NCBI GenBank assembly: GCA_028141885.1
Contig: JAOIQU010000001.1
Coordinates: 24,320-88,319 of the forward strand
DNA length: 64,000 nucleotides
DNA from: Flavobacteriales bacterium
Lineage (GTDB): Bacteria > Bacteroidota > Bacteroidia > Flavobacteriales > UA16
Reading direction: 5' to 3'
Positions 24,382 through 32,937 of the stretch are shown in pieces. Below the pieces are notes generated by a model. That model searched no databases. It saw only the letters and a list, made by a program, of their open reading frames with translations, and was not told the DNA's origin. Within the stretch, counting starts at the first letter, position 1; every line of letters begins with the position of its first letter. The position numbers and the translations under genes were made by a program.

Positions 24382-25931
24382 GACTGTGGTGTTTTCAATT
24401 TTGCGAGGTTGAGGCGGCGGGTTGACCACTGCAAGCGGTCAGGCCCATTGTCCGTTTCCTCGACTTTGGTTTGACTTTGGTTTTCTGATTTGAAATCGGG
24501 GATCGTGGGCAACGACCGCGCAACCACCTGGGTGGCTTCGTAGGCGGGAAAAACCACCACACTCAGGTCGATCAATGATCCAACCCGTGTGATGTGACGA
24601 TGGACGGTGCCATCATCGCGTTGTTCCCATTCGTCATCCTCGACCGTGAACGCGAACGACGCTTGGTCGATGTCGCCGCGTTTGATGCTTTCATGGAGGT
24701 CCTGGGCGTACTGCTGAGGGCCAACAGGGAATGAGAAAAACAAACCCCGTTCGTCCAACCTCATTTCCAATGTCCCTTCCCCATCGCGTGATCGCGCCAA
24801 TGGAAAATTGGCGTCGTGGTTGAACAACATTCGGACGTCGTCATTCATGACGTTGTCGAACGCTGATCGATCAATGGTTTCGGTGAATGATCCGAGGTCG
24901 GCACTTTCGCCAAAGACAGACGCGTAACCTTCGATCCGTGGGATGTCGGTGGTTTCGGGTGTGTCCGTCCTGGCCTCAATTTGTGTGGTGATGAAACGTC
25001 GTTCCATGATTTCATTGGTTTTGCGGTAACCGCCACCCTCATTGTCAGTGGCGTCACCATGTGATTCACACGCCATGTACACGGTTTCGCCTTCCAGGTC
25101 GTGCGTGTGATAACCCACACACCCAATTTTTTCGGCGTGTGCTTCGGCTTCGGCGATTGTGCTGAAAACGGGTTCACCGTCAATGGTGCCAACGCGGGCG
25201 CGGGCATCATCGGAATCCTCATTGGATTTCAGTGGGTGGCCCTCAGGGAACAAATCGGTGTCGTGTTTCCCGCTTCTGAATTTTTCGTTTTTCAAGGCGT
25301 ACAAAAAGGAGTTGACGCGCGCGAATGCCCATTGTTCAGGGCTTGACACGGACGGCCTGACGGATTCGGGGTTGGTTTTGTAAGCACCCACACCGCGTTT
25401 GAAAACTTGGGCCACCATGCGATTGGTCGCGCGGTGGATGCGGTCATCATCATCGATGTCCTCATTGTACTCGTCCACCTTGTTTTCCAAACCATTTTTC
25501 ACGGCCTCAGTGAACCCGTCAACGCCCCCAACGGATGCGCGGTTTTCCTGTGCCTCAATGAGGTCACGGATGGCGGTTTTCATGGTCGATTCACCAATGT
25601 CCAGGATGACGCCCCATTTCATTGCGGCCACGACACCCGCGATGTTGGACATCGTCGGTGTGTCGCCTGGAAACTGCCGACCGTCACCCGCATGGCGGGC
25701 GGCCCACGATTCGCGTTCTTTGATCCACTCGATCACGGAATTGGCGTCATCGCCCTGACGGGCGCGACCCCACAACGTGAATGCCTCATTGCCTCTGATG
25801 TTGCCACCCGCATCCCAAATGGTCGGGTGATCCTCTTTGACGTTTTCGGCAAACGTGCGGTCGAATTGCGGGTGATTGGAATTGCGCAATGTGATGGCCT
25901 GGTCCTCGCCTTTGGTGGGAAAATCAGTCAT
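24378..25931 (-). CDS. Prohead protease with long N-terminal extension
   Basis: 517 residues. From about residue 310 (MERRFITTQIEA, IPRIEGYASVFGESADLGSF, DDVRMLFNHDANFPLAR with catalytic His372, RGDIDQASFAFTV with Ser425) this is a complete herpesvirus-type prohead protease. The first ~310 residues carry RESWAARHAGDG...GVVAAMKW, FARVNSFLYALKNEKFRSGK (head-associated, seen in phage morphogenesis proteins) and GCVGYHTHDLEGETVYMACE. There is an internal Met at residue 309 where an independent protease could start. The capsid ATG overlaps its stop. Confidence 0.85.
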   Translation of the reverse strand: MTDFPTKGEDQAITLRNSNHPQFDRTFAENVKEDHPTIWDAGGNIRGNEAFTLWGRARQGDDANSVIEWIKERESWAARHAGDGRQFPGDTPTMSNIAGVVAAMKWGVILDIGESTMKTAIRDLIEAQENRASVGGVDGFTEAVKNGLENKVDEYNEDIDDDDRIHRATNRMVAQVFKRGVGAYKTNPESVRPSVSSPEQWAFARVNSFLYALKNEKFRSGKHDTDLFPEGHPLKSNEDSDDARARVGTIDGEPVFSTIAEAEAHAEKIGCVGYHTHDLEGETVYMACESHGDATDNEGGGYRKTNEIMERRFITTQIEARTDTPETTDIPRIEGYASVFGESADLGSFTETIDRSAFDNVMNDDVRMLFNHDANFPLARSRDGEGTLEMRLDERGLFFSFPVGPQQYAQDLHESIKRGDIDQASFAFTVEDDEWEQRDDGTVHRHITRVGSLIDLSVVVFPAYEATQVVARSLPTIPDFKSENQSQTKVEETDNGPDRLQWSTRRLNLAKLKTPQS

Positions 25932-27168
25932 TTGGCGAATCGGTTTCGGTCAGTTTGTCGCCGTACGCCGCCGCCGACGTCAATGGGATTTGGTTGACTT
26001 GCACCAAATGGATGTCACCCGCGTCACCAATGCCGTTGAGGTCCTCCAAATCGCGCACCTCATTGACACTCATGAATCCGTGTTGGAGTGCGGTGGCGTA
26101 AAATTCACGGCGCGCGTTGAGGTCACCACGCAACAACGATGTCATGTCAAATCGAATTTGATGATCACCGCGTTCGCGCTCAGGCAACACCTTGCGTTCC
26201 AATTCCATTTCAAATCGCCGTGCCCACGGGATCAATGTTTGTTGGGCAAACGCGATCAAAATTTGTTCGACGTTGTTGTACGTCGTCGATCCCTCACCCT
26301 GGATCAGGATGGGTGGGATGTTGAAAATGCGGGCGATTTCCTCGACCTGGAATTTGCGGGTCGCAATGAATTGCGCCTCATCGGGTGGGATCGTGGACCG
26401 TTGGAATTTCAATCCGTGTTCGAGGATCGCCGTTTCATGTGCGTTGTGGATGCCCTGGTGTTGTGCTGACCACGTGTTTTTGAGGCGGTTGTACTGATCG
26501 TCGGTCAATGATTTGTCCGTCATCAGGAACCCGCCGATGTTGCCACCCGTGCCAAAGAATCGCGCCCCGTACTCCATCGCGGCGGCGGTGATCCCCATGT
26601 TTTCCATGTGCAAACGGATGGGCGATTGGCCACGGAATGCCTCCAAAACAATGAGGTCGTCGGGGTAATAAACCACGCCCGATTCACTGTCGCGGAAAAT
26701 GCGTTGGCCCTCGTAATCATCGGGGCGAATGGTGGTTGGGTTGAGGACGTGGAACCCTGACGCGCGATTGGTGATCGCGCCACGCTCGATTTGTGCGTAC
26801 GCTCGACCGTACATGAGCGCATCAGACAACATGCGTTCGATGAACGTGAACGCGGTTTCATCCTCATTGGGTTCAGAGTTCAGCAACACGAACGCGGGGT
26901 GTTCCCTGGCGATCGTTTTTCCATTGGCTGACACCCTGTGGAGGTTCAAAGGCAATGACGCCAACGTGGTGGCGATCTTACTGATTGCGGCGTACACCGC
27001 CGACAATCCCAATGCCCCATCCTCGGTGACGCTGACACCCGCGTTTGAGCGTTTGAAAACACCCATGAATGGTGAGGTCACGTTGACGGTGGCGTGTCGT
27101 TTTTCACCGTCATCCTTTGTGGTGCGACGGAAACGATTGAGAAAATCAAACTCGATGGCAAAACGCAT
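25924..27168 (-). CDS. Portal protein, HK97 family
   Basis: 414 residues. SAVYAAISKIATTLASLPLN, FIERMLSDALMYGRAYAQIE, ARFFGTGGNIGGFL, PPDEAQFIATRKFQVEEIAR and FNIPPILIQ are canonical blocks. Twelve copies form the DNA entry ring. The start is set by promoter module D, with ATTTTG 7 nt upstream. This makes portal the first gene of a head operon separate from the terminases. Confidence 0.95.
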   Translation of the reverse strand: MRFAIEFDFLNRFRRTTKDDGEKRHATVNVTSPFMGVFKRSNAGVSVTEDGALGLSAVYAAISKIATTLASLPLNLHRVSANGKTIAREHPAFVLLNSEPNEDETAFTFIERMLSDALMYGRAYAQIERGAITNRASGFHVLNPTTIRPDDYEGQRIFRDSESGVVYYPDDLIVLEAFRGQSPIRLHMENMGITAAAMEYGARFFGTGGNIGGFLMTDKSLTDDQYNRLKNTWSAQHQGIHNAHETAILEHGLKFQRSTIPPDEAQFIATRKFQVEEIARIFNIPPILIQGEGSTTYNNVEQILIAFAQQTLIPWARRFEMELERKVLPERERGDHQIRFDMTSLLRGDLNARREFYATALQHGFMSVNEVRDLEDLNGIGDAGDIHLVQVNQIPLTSAAAYGDKLTETDSPND

Positions 27169-27175
27169 GTGGCCG

Positions 27176-27217
27176 CAAAATGCCGACGGGTTTTCGGGGC
27201 GGGGTTAACCCTGTCAA
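27176..27217 (-). promoter_or_regulatory. Prophage promoter module, copy D
   Basis: Minus strand: TTGACAGGGTTAACC (27217-27203), 21 nt, ATTTTG (27181-27176), 7 nt, ATG 27168. Its first block overlaps the TGA stop of the preceding gene. Confidence 0.7.
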
Positions 27218-27447
27218 GTTTCGCGCCTTGCCTTGTTCCACTTACTCAAAACCACTTTGAATGTGTCGTGGCCATTGTACCGTGTACGCCCGAAAATGCT
27301 GATGTGGTCGGTTTCGACGTCCCAATACGAATCGGCACATGACGTGTGCGATTTCAGGCGATCAAAGTATTCGCCAACAAACCCCTCACGGGTTGAAATT
27401 TTGGGCGCCAATTCAAGCAAGCGAATGAGTGTGTCAATGTCGTTCAC
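27214..27447 (-). CDS. Small phage protein of unknown function
   Basis: 77 residues, GTG start, overlapping the terminase stop by 4 bp. LLELAPKISTREGFVGEYFD, TDHISIFGRTRYNGHD and KVVLSKWNKARRE give a small alpha/beta protein without a recognised family. The position between terminase and portal is often used for head accessory proteins. Confidence 0.55.
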   Translation of the reverse strand: MNDIDTLIRLLELAPKISTREGFVGEYFDRLKSHTSCADSYWDVETDHISIFGRTRYNGHDTFKVVLSKWNKARRET

Positions 27448-29150
27448 AGGGTTCGGATGGTGTAGTTGTCAGGGATGTCATCATTGGTTTGGGATTGGTC
27501 GGTCATGGCTTGGCCAATGGCCATGATCATGGCAACAACGCCGTCGATTTTGTCACCGCTTTTTTCCTTGTCGGGTTTGGCGTTTGCGCTTGGATCAAGT
27601 TTGATCGTGGTGTTTCCGATCATCCAACGCATCACAGGATCACCGTTGTGAATGATCCGCGATTCACTCATGAGGCGTTCGACCTCTTTGGTCGGCGCCG
27701 ACATGCTCACAAACCCTTGACCGTACGGCGTCATCGTCATGCCATCGGCGGCCAGGTTGATCACGCATTGCGACGAATTGAAACGGTCAAAGGCGATTGA
27801 CTGGATGTTGAAACGGACGGCCAACGGGTTGGGATCAAACGCCACGCGGCCATCGTCGATGTGATAACCCGTGACGAATCGCCTGATTTCATCGTAATCG
27901 GTCACGTTCCCATCGGTGACAAACACGTTGTCCATCGTTGCGAATCGTTCGTACATGTTCGACCCACTCGATTGGATGCGGCGTTCAATGGCCGCCTCAG
28001 GCAACCAAAACCACGATCGCGTGATGTAACCGCCTCCCTCACGTGGCCACACCAAATTCAATGCCGTCATGTCACTGACTGACGCCAGGTCAAGGCCACC
28101 CCAACACGGATCGGTTGGTGAGGGTTCCACACTGTTGTCCTCCCCTGCCATGAACGTTTGATCGGGAATCCACGTCGCCGATGACGACACCCATTGGTTC
28201 ATGTGTTTGGTTTGAAAGTTGGTCAACATGGACCCGCCGTAATTCTGGGCCTGTTTTAACTCTTTGGCCAGGTAATCGGCACCAATGGAAACGTCCAACG
28301 ATGGATTGGATTTGACCCACACGGATGGATCAGTGAAATCATCGTCATCGTCCAACGTGTACACCAACGCGAACATGGAATCATCGTTGATTTTGCCATC
28401 AAGGATGTCACACACGTTGCGTTTGAGTTGGAAACATGGACCATCGAGGTTGAACCCTGCGGTGGTGATCACTGCGATCAATGGATTGGTCCTGGCGCCT
28501 GTGGCCGATTTCAGGACGTTCAACATCGAGGCGTCACGGCTCGCGTGGAACTCATCGAGGATGGCGCCTGAAATGCTCAACCCGTCCAACGTGTTGTGAT
28601 CCGATGACAGTGGAACACATTTCGAGTTGGTGGCCTTGACATGAAGGTTGTTCCTGAACACGCTGATCCGCTTGGACAATGCGGGTGATGCCTTGACCAT
28701 GCGCGTGGCCTCAGTGTGTGCGATCTTCGATTGGTCACGTGTTTGGGCCGCGAACACAACTTCGGCGGCGGCCTCACCATCGAAATCAAGCAACGCCAAA
28801 CCGATCCCCGCCATCAACTGCGTTTTCCCGTTTTTGCGTCCGACCTGGATGTACGTGGTCGAGAAACGACGCGATCCGTCGTTTCGTTTCCAACCAAAAA
28901 TGGAGGCGACGGCAAATTGTTGCCAGGGCAAAAGGTTGAACGGTTGCCCCGCCCATCGGCCCTTTGTGTGCGTGAGGAATCGTTCAAAGAATGCGACAAA
29001 CGCATTGGCCGCGTCAGGATCAAACCACAACCCACGGTCATGGCCATCCCTTAGGTCATCCAAGTGACGTTGACAGGCCAGGCGAATCCATTTGGATGCG
29101 GGAATGGTGCCATCGATCACGTCGTTGACGTACTGATCCCACACGGTCAT
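27444..29150 (-). CDS. Terminase large subunit
   Basis: 568 residues. FLTHTKGRWAGQPFNLLPWQ (Q-motif region), YIQVGRKNGKTQLMAGIGL (Walker A-like, RKNGKT), GAILDEFHA (Walker B) and ITTAGF (coupling motif) mark the ATPase. The C-terminal half has GGLDLASVSDMTALNLVWP, the RNase-H-like nuclease with catalytic Asp. It cuts and packages phage DNA into heads. The family is the HK97/P27-type TerL. Confidence 0.95.
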   Translation of the reverse strand: MTVWDQYVNDVIDGTIPASKWIRLACQRHLDDLRDGHDRGLWFDPDAANAFVAFFERFLTHTKGRWAGQPFNLLPWQQFAVASIFGWKRNDGSRRFSTTYIQVGRKNGKTQLMAGIGLALLDFDGEAAAEVVFAAQTRDQSKIAHTEATRMVKASPALSKRISVFRNNLHVKATNSKCVPLSSDHNTLDGLSISGAILDEFHASRDASMLNVLKSATGARTNPLIAVITTAGFNLDGPCFQLKRNVCDILDGKINDDSMFALVYTLDDDDDFTDPSVWVKSNPSLDVSIGADYLAKELKQAQNYGGSMLTNFQTKHMNQWVSSSATWIPDQTFMAGEDNSVEPSPTDPCWGGLDLASVSDMTALNLVWPREGGGYITRSWFWLPEAAIERRIQSSGSNMYERFATMDNVFVTDGNVTDYDEIRRFVTGYHIDDGRVAFDPNPLAVRFNIQSIAFDRFNSSQCVINLAADGMTMTPYGQGFVSMSAPTKEVERLMSESRIIHNGDPVMRWMIGNTTIKLDPSANAKPDKEKSGDKIDGVVAMIMAIGQAMTDQSQTNDDIPDNYTIRTL

Positions 29151-29626
29151 CCCATCGCCGCACGTTTGAGGGTTTCGTACTCATCGGCGCCCTCGGTGCG
29201 TCCCTGGGCAAACGACATCAGTTTTTCACGATCGGACGGCGACAATCCAAGTTTGGATGACAGGGTGATGATGTTTTTGGTCGCGCGCTCAAAGGCCGTG
29301 AATGTGCCTGTGATGTTGGTGGCGCCACTGTCAAATTCTTGGACGACGTCATCAAGGTCATTGATCTGATCGGCGGCATCAATCATGATGTCCACGTTTT
29401 TGGCAAGGATGGACAACAACATGGCATCGACGTTGTGGAGTGCCTTGGCATCGTTGAGGTGGTCAATGGTCAAATCGTAGAAACGACGTCCACGATCACT
29501 GAGCACAATGACAGGATCAGGGAACATCGAACGATCAACCGTTGACAGTTTGGGCGTGAGGTCGCGGCCTGATTTCATCGTGCCTTGCACCGCTTTGAGT
29601 GCCTTTGATTTCGGTGGCCTTCCCAT
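29147..29626 (-). CDS. Terminase small subunit (P27 family)
   Basis: 159 residues. GRPPKSKALKAVQGTMKSGR at the start and RGRRFYDLTIDHLNDAKALH fit Terminase_4/P27 small subunits. LGLSPSDREKLMSFA is the C-terminal portion that contacts TerL. It recognises packaging sites and overlaps terL by 4 bp. Confidence 0.88.
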   Translation of the reverse strand: MGRPPKSKALKAVQGTMKSGRDLTPKLSTVDRSMFPDPVIVLSDRGRRFYDLTIDHLNDAKALHNVDAMLLSILAKNVDIMIDAADQINDLDDVVQEFDSGATNITGTFTAFERATKNIITLSSKLGLSPSDREKLMSFAQGRTEGADEYETLKRAAMG

Positions 29627-29895
29627 CAGTCAATGAAATGCCGATCGGCGTTTTGTTCCCACTCCAAAATTTCGTCCTCGATTTCATCGGCCAATCCCTG
29701 ATCCATCATCATGTCCATCAGGTTGGTGATGTCCACGCCTGAGAAACTGAACGACACGATGTCGATGTACGGCGGTGACGGTGGTTCACCTGACCCGTCG
29801 TCAAAGTACGCGGCGCCTGGATCGCCTGGCGTGTAATCGTACTCGATCACAATGGATGGATCGGTGTGTGACCAATCCCAATCAAATTTTTTCAT
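29626..29895 (-). CDS. Small acidic phage protein
   Basis: 89 residues, strongly acidic (net negative). MKKFDWDWSHTDPSIVIEYD, then Pro/Gly-rich and a C-terminal amphipathic helix (LADEIEDEILEWEQNADRHF). It is one of few genes here with an SD-like purine run (GGGGGAG) 5 nt before the ATG. It lies upstream of the terminase pair; DNA-mimic or packaging accessory roles are guesses. Confidence 0.55.
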   Translation of the reverse strand: MKKFDWDWSHTDPSIVIEYDYTPGDPGAAYFDDGSGEPPSPPYIDIVSFSFSGVDITNLMDMMMDQGLADEIEDEILEWEQNADRHFID

Positions 29896-29974
29896 GATAC
29901 TCCCCCTCGGTGTTTCGGTTTTGTGGTCAACTCACTCGGCGGCGGTTATGGTTTGGCCATCCAAAATGATTTTT

Positions 29975-30379
29975 TCAGGGCCTTGCCCCGTGCGCCTCGC
30001 GTCCTGACTTTGCGTTGTGGCATCGATGACACATGGATTGCAGGTTGTCGATGTTCCAAAACTCCCCGCCGTCACGGACACGAACGATGTGGTCAACGAC
30101 GCGGGCGGCGGTCACCCGCCCGACGTCGGAACACAATGAGCAAAGCGGCCAACGTTCCAACACCTCAGCCCGTAACCGTCGCCACCTGGTTGTGTGGTAC
30201 CGCGCATCGTGCGCGTGTGGTGATCGTGCCCCTTTGTGTTGGGCCGATGTTGTGGCGGGCTTAACCCACGGACGTTTGGGGTGCTTCCAATTGATCGTTG
30301 GCACACCACAAAAGTGGGTCACAATCGATTCGATTTGACGCCTGGGGAAACCGTGGGGATTCCTTATCGTCAAAGGCAA
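29975..30379 (-). CDS. HNH endonuclease
   Basis: 134 residues with TTG start at 30379; a shorter start is possible. WPLCSLCSDVGRV and QSMCHRCHNAKSGREA give the paired CxxC zinc motifs, and ARVVDHIVRVRDGGEFWNID the HNH active site. HNH proteins beside terminases stimulate cos or headful cleavage in HK97-like phages. Here the nuclease leads the packaging operon. Upstream lies a palindrome-rich control region. Confidence 0.9.
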   Translation of the reverse strand: MPLTIRNPHGFPRRQIESIVTHFCGVPTINWKHPKRPWVKPATTSAQHKGARSPHAHDARYHTTRWRRLRAEVLERWPLCSLCSDVGRVTAARVVDHIVRVRDGGEFWNIDNLQSMCHRCHNAKSGREAHGARP

Positions 30380-30444
30380 TTGTTTTTGATAAGGCGGTCA
30401 ATCCTCAATTGACCCGCCGACCTCACCCATCAGGGTCGAGGTTC

Positions 30445-30504
30445 CATTAAGGACGGACCATTAAGGTCCTCTCTTAATCATTGAGGAACTCTTAATCATT
30501 AAGG
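30445..30504. promoter_or_regulatory. Palindrome/iteron cluster upstream of the packaging operon
   Basis: CATTAAGG at 30445 and 30459 (14-bp step), CTTAATCATTGAG at 30473 and the perfect palindrome CTTAATCATTAAG at 30491 (centres 18 bp apart). These look like operators for a dimeric DNA-binding protein, or replication iterons. Confidence 0.6.
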
Positions 30505-30573
30505 ATGCGCGCCCGCGTGAACGTAACCACTCAGGCGACACGCCCGACGTTTGGGGAAACGTTGGGGATCGTT

Positions 30574-31590
30574 TTACTCAGGCACGTGGTGTGTGGCCTT
30601 GCCCGTGCAAATCATGGCGTCATTCATCGTGAGTTCCACAGTGAATTTGACTTTGCCATCCTTGACCATCATGGGGTGAACATCCAACATGATCGGCACT
30701 TGGACAAACCCCATCGCACCCATGTGATCCACTTTGGGATCAACCCAATTGACAGGCGTGGGATCAGCGAAATTGACAGGGTCAACCTTTGCCGCCTGTT
30801 GTTCGATCATGCGTTGTTGGACCGCTTTGAACTCGGCTTCACTGTCGCGCTTGTGTTGGATGCCCTCAGTTTGCGCCTTGTCTTTGAAAATGGCGCGTTC
30901 CATGCCTCGCAAATAATCCTCACACGCCGCCGCCTGGCGTTCGCTTGATGTCGCACGAAACAATGGGAACGGGTCGCGGTCAGACAACTGTTCGCCTTCA
31001 TCCCAACCAGGAACAAACGATTGCCACATGGTCAAAACATGTTCGCGTCGCCTCACACCTTTGTCAAAGTTCTCAGGTTCCTCCCACTGCACTGACGCCG
31101 TCACCAATCCTTGATCAAAGGCGTCACGGAAAAACGATGTTTGGATGTTCCCAATGCGTTCAAGGTTGTCCGTCACCTGGGCAATGAATGTCCGTGAAAT
31201 TTCATGAACCTCAGGATCGTGGTGGCGCTTCGGGCGGCCCTGGATTCGCCTTCCCTTCAAGATCGTTTCGTAACGATCAAAAAAGTACGAGGCCTGAGGG
31301 ATTTTGCTTTGGGTGACGTTGTACCATGATTGTTTGGTTCGCCCCGTGTGTTCATGGATCACATCCCATTCCCAACCCAACACGGCCCTCATGTCGTGCA
31401 ACAACTGTGTGGCCCACATGCGGCGTAACCAATACTCATTGAGGGCCTGTTGCGCTCGGCCTTTGTGACCTGATTTCAGGTCAGACATGCGCACCGTGAG
31501 CGCCTTGACATGCTCATTGCGGGCAATGCTTCGCGCCTTTCGCTTGGCGATCATGTACGCCGTTTCGCCTCCATTGTTCTGATCAGACAT
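30574..31590 (-). CDS. Phage protein of unknown function, possible regulator
   Basis: 338 residues from ATG 31590. The start is supported by a TACATTTG box 4 nt upstream; a further 84 codons of open frame upstream are rejected. The basic N-terminal half includes VIHEHTGRTKQSWYNVTQSK, which reads like a helix-turn-helix. The middle is helical (RRIQGRPKRHHDPEVHEIS), and the C-terminal ~70 residues are beta-rich. It is transcribed leftward from the divergent control region, the place normally held by a repressor or late activator, and toward the palindrome cluster. No database family is recognised. Confidence 0.6.
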   Translation of the reverse strand: MSDQNNGGETAYMIAKRKARSIARNEHVKALTVRMSDLKSGHKGRAQQALNEYWLRRMWATQLLHDMRAVLGWEWDVIHEHTGRTKQSWYNVTQSKIPQASYFFDRYETILKGRRIQGRPKRHHDPEVHEISRTFIAQVTDNLERIGNIQTSFFRDAFDQGLVTASVQWEEPENFDKGVRRREHVLTMWQSFVPGWDEGEQLSDRDPFPLFRATSSERQAAACEDYLRGMERAIFKDKAQTEGIQHKRDSEAEFKAVQQRMIEQQAAKVDPVNFADPTPVNWVDPKVDHMGAMGFVQVPIMLDVHPMMVKDGKVKFTVELTMNDAMICTGKATHHVPE

Positions 31591-31594
31591 GAGG

Positions 31595-31602
31595 CAAATG
31601 TA
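31595..31602 (-). promoter_or_regulatory. Leftward promoter of the control region
   Basis: TACATTTG (exact consensus), with TTG 21 nt upstream, and only 4 nt to ATG 31590: a leaderless transcript is expected. Confidence 0.6.
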
Positions 31603-31861
31603 AAGCACACTTGACATCTGACGCAAAGTTTTCCCCAAACGAGGCAAACGAAATACATTTATCTCACTCAATGTCAGTGACTTGCAACGTTCATCCACGG
31701 CCACTGTTAAGAAAGTTGGCCAAATGTTGATGGATTCGGGTTGGATGAAACCAAACATGACCACACCTTTGCATTTGCCATCCATCGCCAAAATGCGCTC
31801 AAAGACAAATCCAACGACAAATTTTTTTGCCACAACGTACATTGGTTACGGATCGCCTTTC

Positions 31862-31869
31862 CAACTTTG
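31862..31869 (+). promoter_or_regulatory. Rightward early promoter
   Basis: CAACTTTG, with a TTG 17 nt upstream and 4 nt to ATG 31874. Same geometry as the divergent promoter at 31595. The ~260 bp between the two boxes holds no gene. Confidence 0.5.
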
Positions 31870-31873
31870 AATC

Positions 31874-32107
31874 ATGACATACAATCAGAACATCCCACCC
31901 CTGTTGACGGCCACTGAGGTCGCCGATCAACTGCAAGTGACGACCGCAACGGTCAGGAATTGGATTCGTGCGGGGCAACTCCCCGCCATCAAACTCCCTG
32001 GGCGTCGTGGTGTGTACCGCATCCCTGCCACCGCGCTCAATGCGTTGGTCCAGGATTGTCAAACCCCTGTCGAGGTCAGAGGGGATCGTAACCGCGATGA
32101 ACGCTGA
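31874..32107 (+). CDS. Helix-turn-helix/excisionase-like protein
   Basis: 77 residues. LLTATEVADQLQVTTATVRN then WIRAGQLPAIKLPGRRGVYR is the winged-helix MerR/excisionase (HTH_17) signature. Such proteins bend DNA to direct excision or act as Cro-like switches. It is the first gene of the rightward early operon and faces the 338-residue protein. Confidence 0.85.
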   Translation: MTYNQNIPPLLTATEVADQLQVTTATVRNWIRAGQLPAIKLPGRRGVYRIPATALNALVQDCQTPVEVRGDRNRDER

Positions 32108-32139
32108 CCCACTTTTTTTCATCATGTAAAATCAAAAAC

Positions 32140-32937
32140 ATGACACATTCGAGCAAAGAACTGAGGTTCTTGATCAAAATGATGGGTCCAATGGCCCCAT
32201 CCAATGTCAATCCCGACATGGACAACACCCCTCCAATGGGTGACCCCATGCCTGAGGATGACGACCCCCAAATGGCCTTGCCATTTGATCAACACAGGCG
32301 CCGTACTTACAAGGGACGGAAGGCCTACGTTTCAGACCAATTCCCGTTGGTCAGTGGTCACATCCCTGCACACACGTTGTGTGCCTCACTGATGCGCGAT
32401 GAACGCGGCGCAATTGACGCCGTCAGCAATCGTGACATCGAAAACCTGTTGGTTGAGGCGGGGTATGGATCACACCCACGTTCAGGGATTTCAGGCGCCA
32501 CATCACAGGCCGTTGACATGGGCGCATTGGTCAGGGTTCGACGCAAACAACGCAACCCCGACACCGACCGTGCATGGGGCATGGTGACCGTGCCTGGTGA
32601 GGCGCATCGCATCGAGCGTGAGGATCGGCACATTGCCAACAAACTCCGTGAGGTCATGCACTTGCCTGATGACAGGTTCGTCGTCATGTACGATTTCACC
32701 CGTGAATTTGGACCTGATGCGTACTTGGACGCGATGACTTTGGAGGTCGGTGACATGGGCGACAACCTCGATGCCATGTCTGACGACATCAAGGCCAATG
32801 TTCAATTGGCCTACATGTTGGGTGGCCTCGGCGCCACGTACGGTTGGGTTCGCCTCGATGAAATCGTGTTCACCCTCGACATCGACCCACAGGCGTTTGA
32901 TCGTGTGGCACCCATCAGTCAAAAGGACCGCCCATGA
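32140..32937 (+). CDS. Early phage protein of unknown function
   Basis: 265 residues. A Met/Pro/Asp-rich N-terminus (residues 1-50, probably disordered) precedes a globular part (RRRTYKGRKAYVSDQFPLVS, RDIENLLVEAGYGSHPRSG). The C-terminus is acidic (MTLEVGDMGDNLDAMSDD). It overlaps the next gene by 4 bp. Its position before DnaA-like and SSB-like genes suggests a replication-associated role, such as an initiator or loader, but no motif proves it. Confidence 0.6.
   Translation: MTHSSKELRFLIKMMGPMAPSNVNPDMDNTPPMGDPMPEDDDPQMALPFDQHRRRTYKGRKAYVSDQFPLVSGHIPAHTLCASLMRDERGAIDAVSNRDIENLLVEAGYGSHPRSGISGATSQAVDMGALVRVRRKQRNPDTDRAWGMVTVPGEAHRIEREDRHIANKLREVMHLPDDRFVVMYDFTREFGPDAYLDAMTLEVGDMGDNLDAMSDDIKANVQLAYMLGGLGATYGWVRLDEIVFTLDIDPQAFDRVAPISQKDRP

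Noticed and set aside
31591..31842. N-terminal extension of the 338-residue phage protein
   Set aside because: It would run through the promoter box TACATTTG located 4 nt before ATG 31590.
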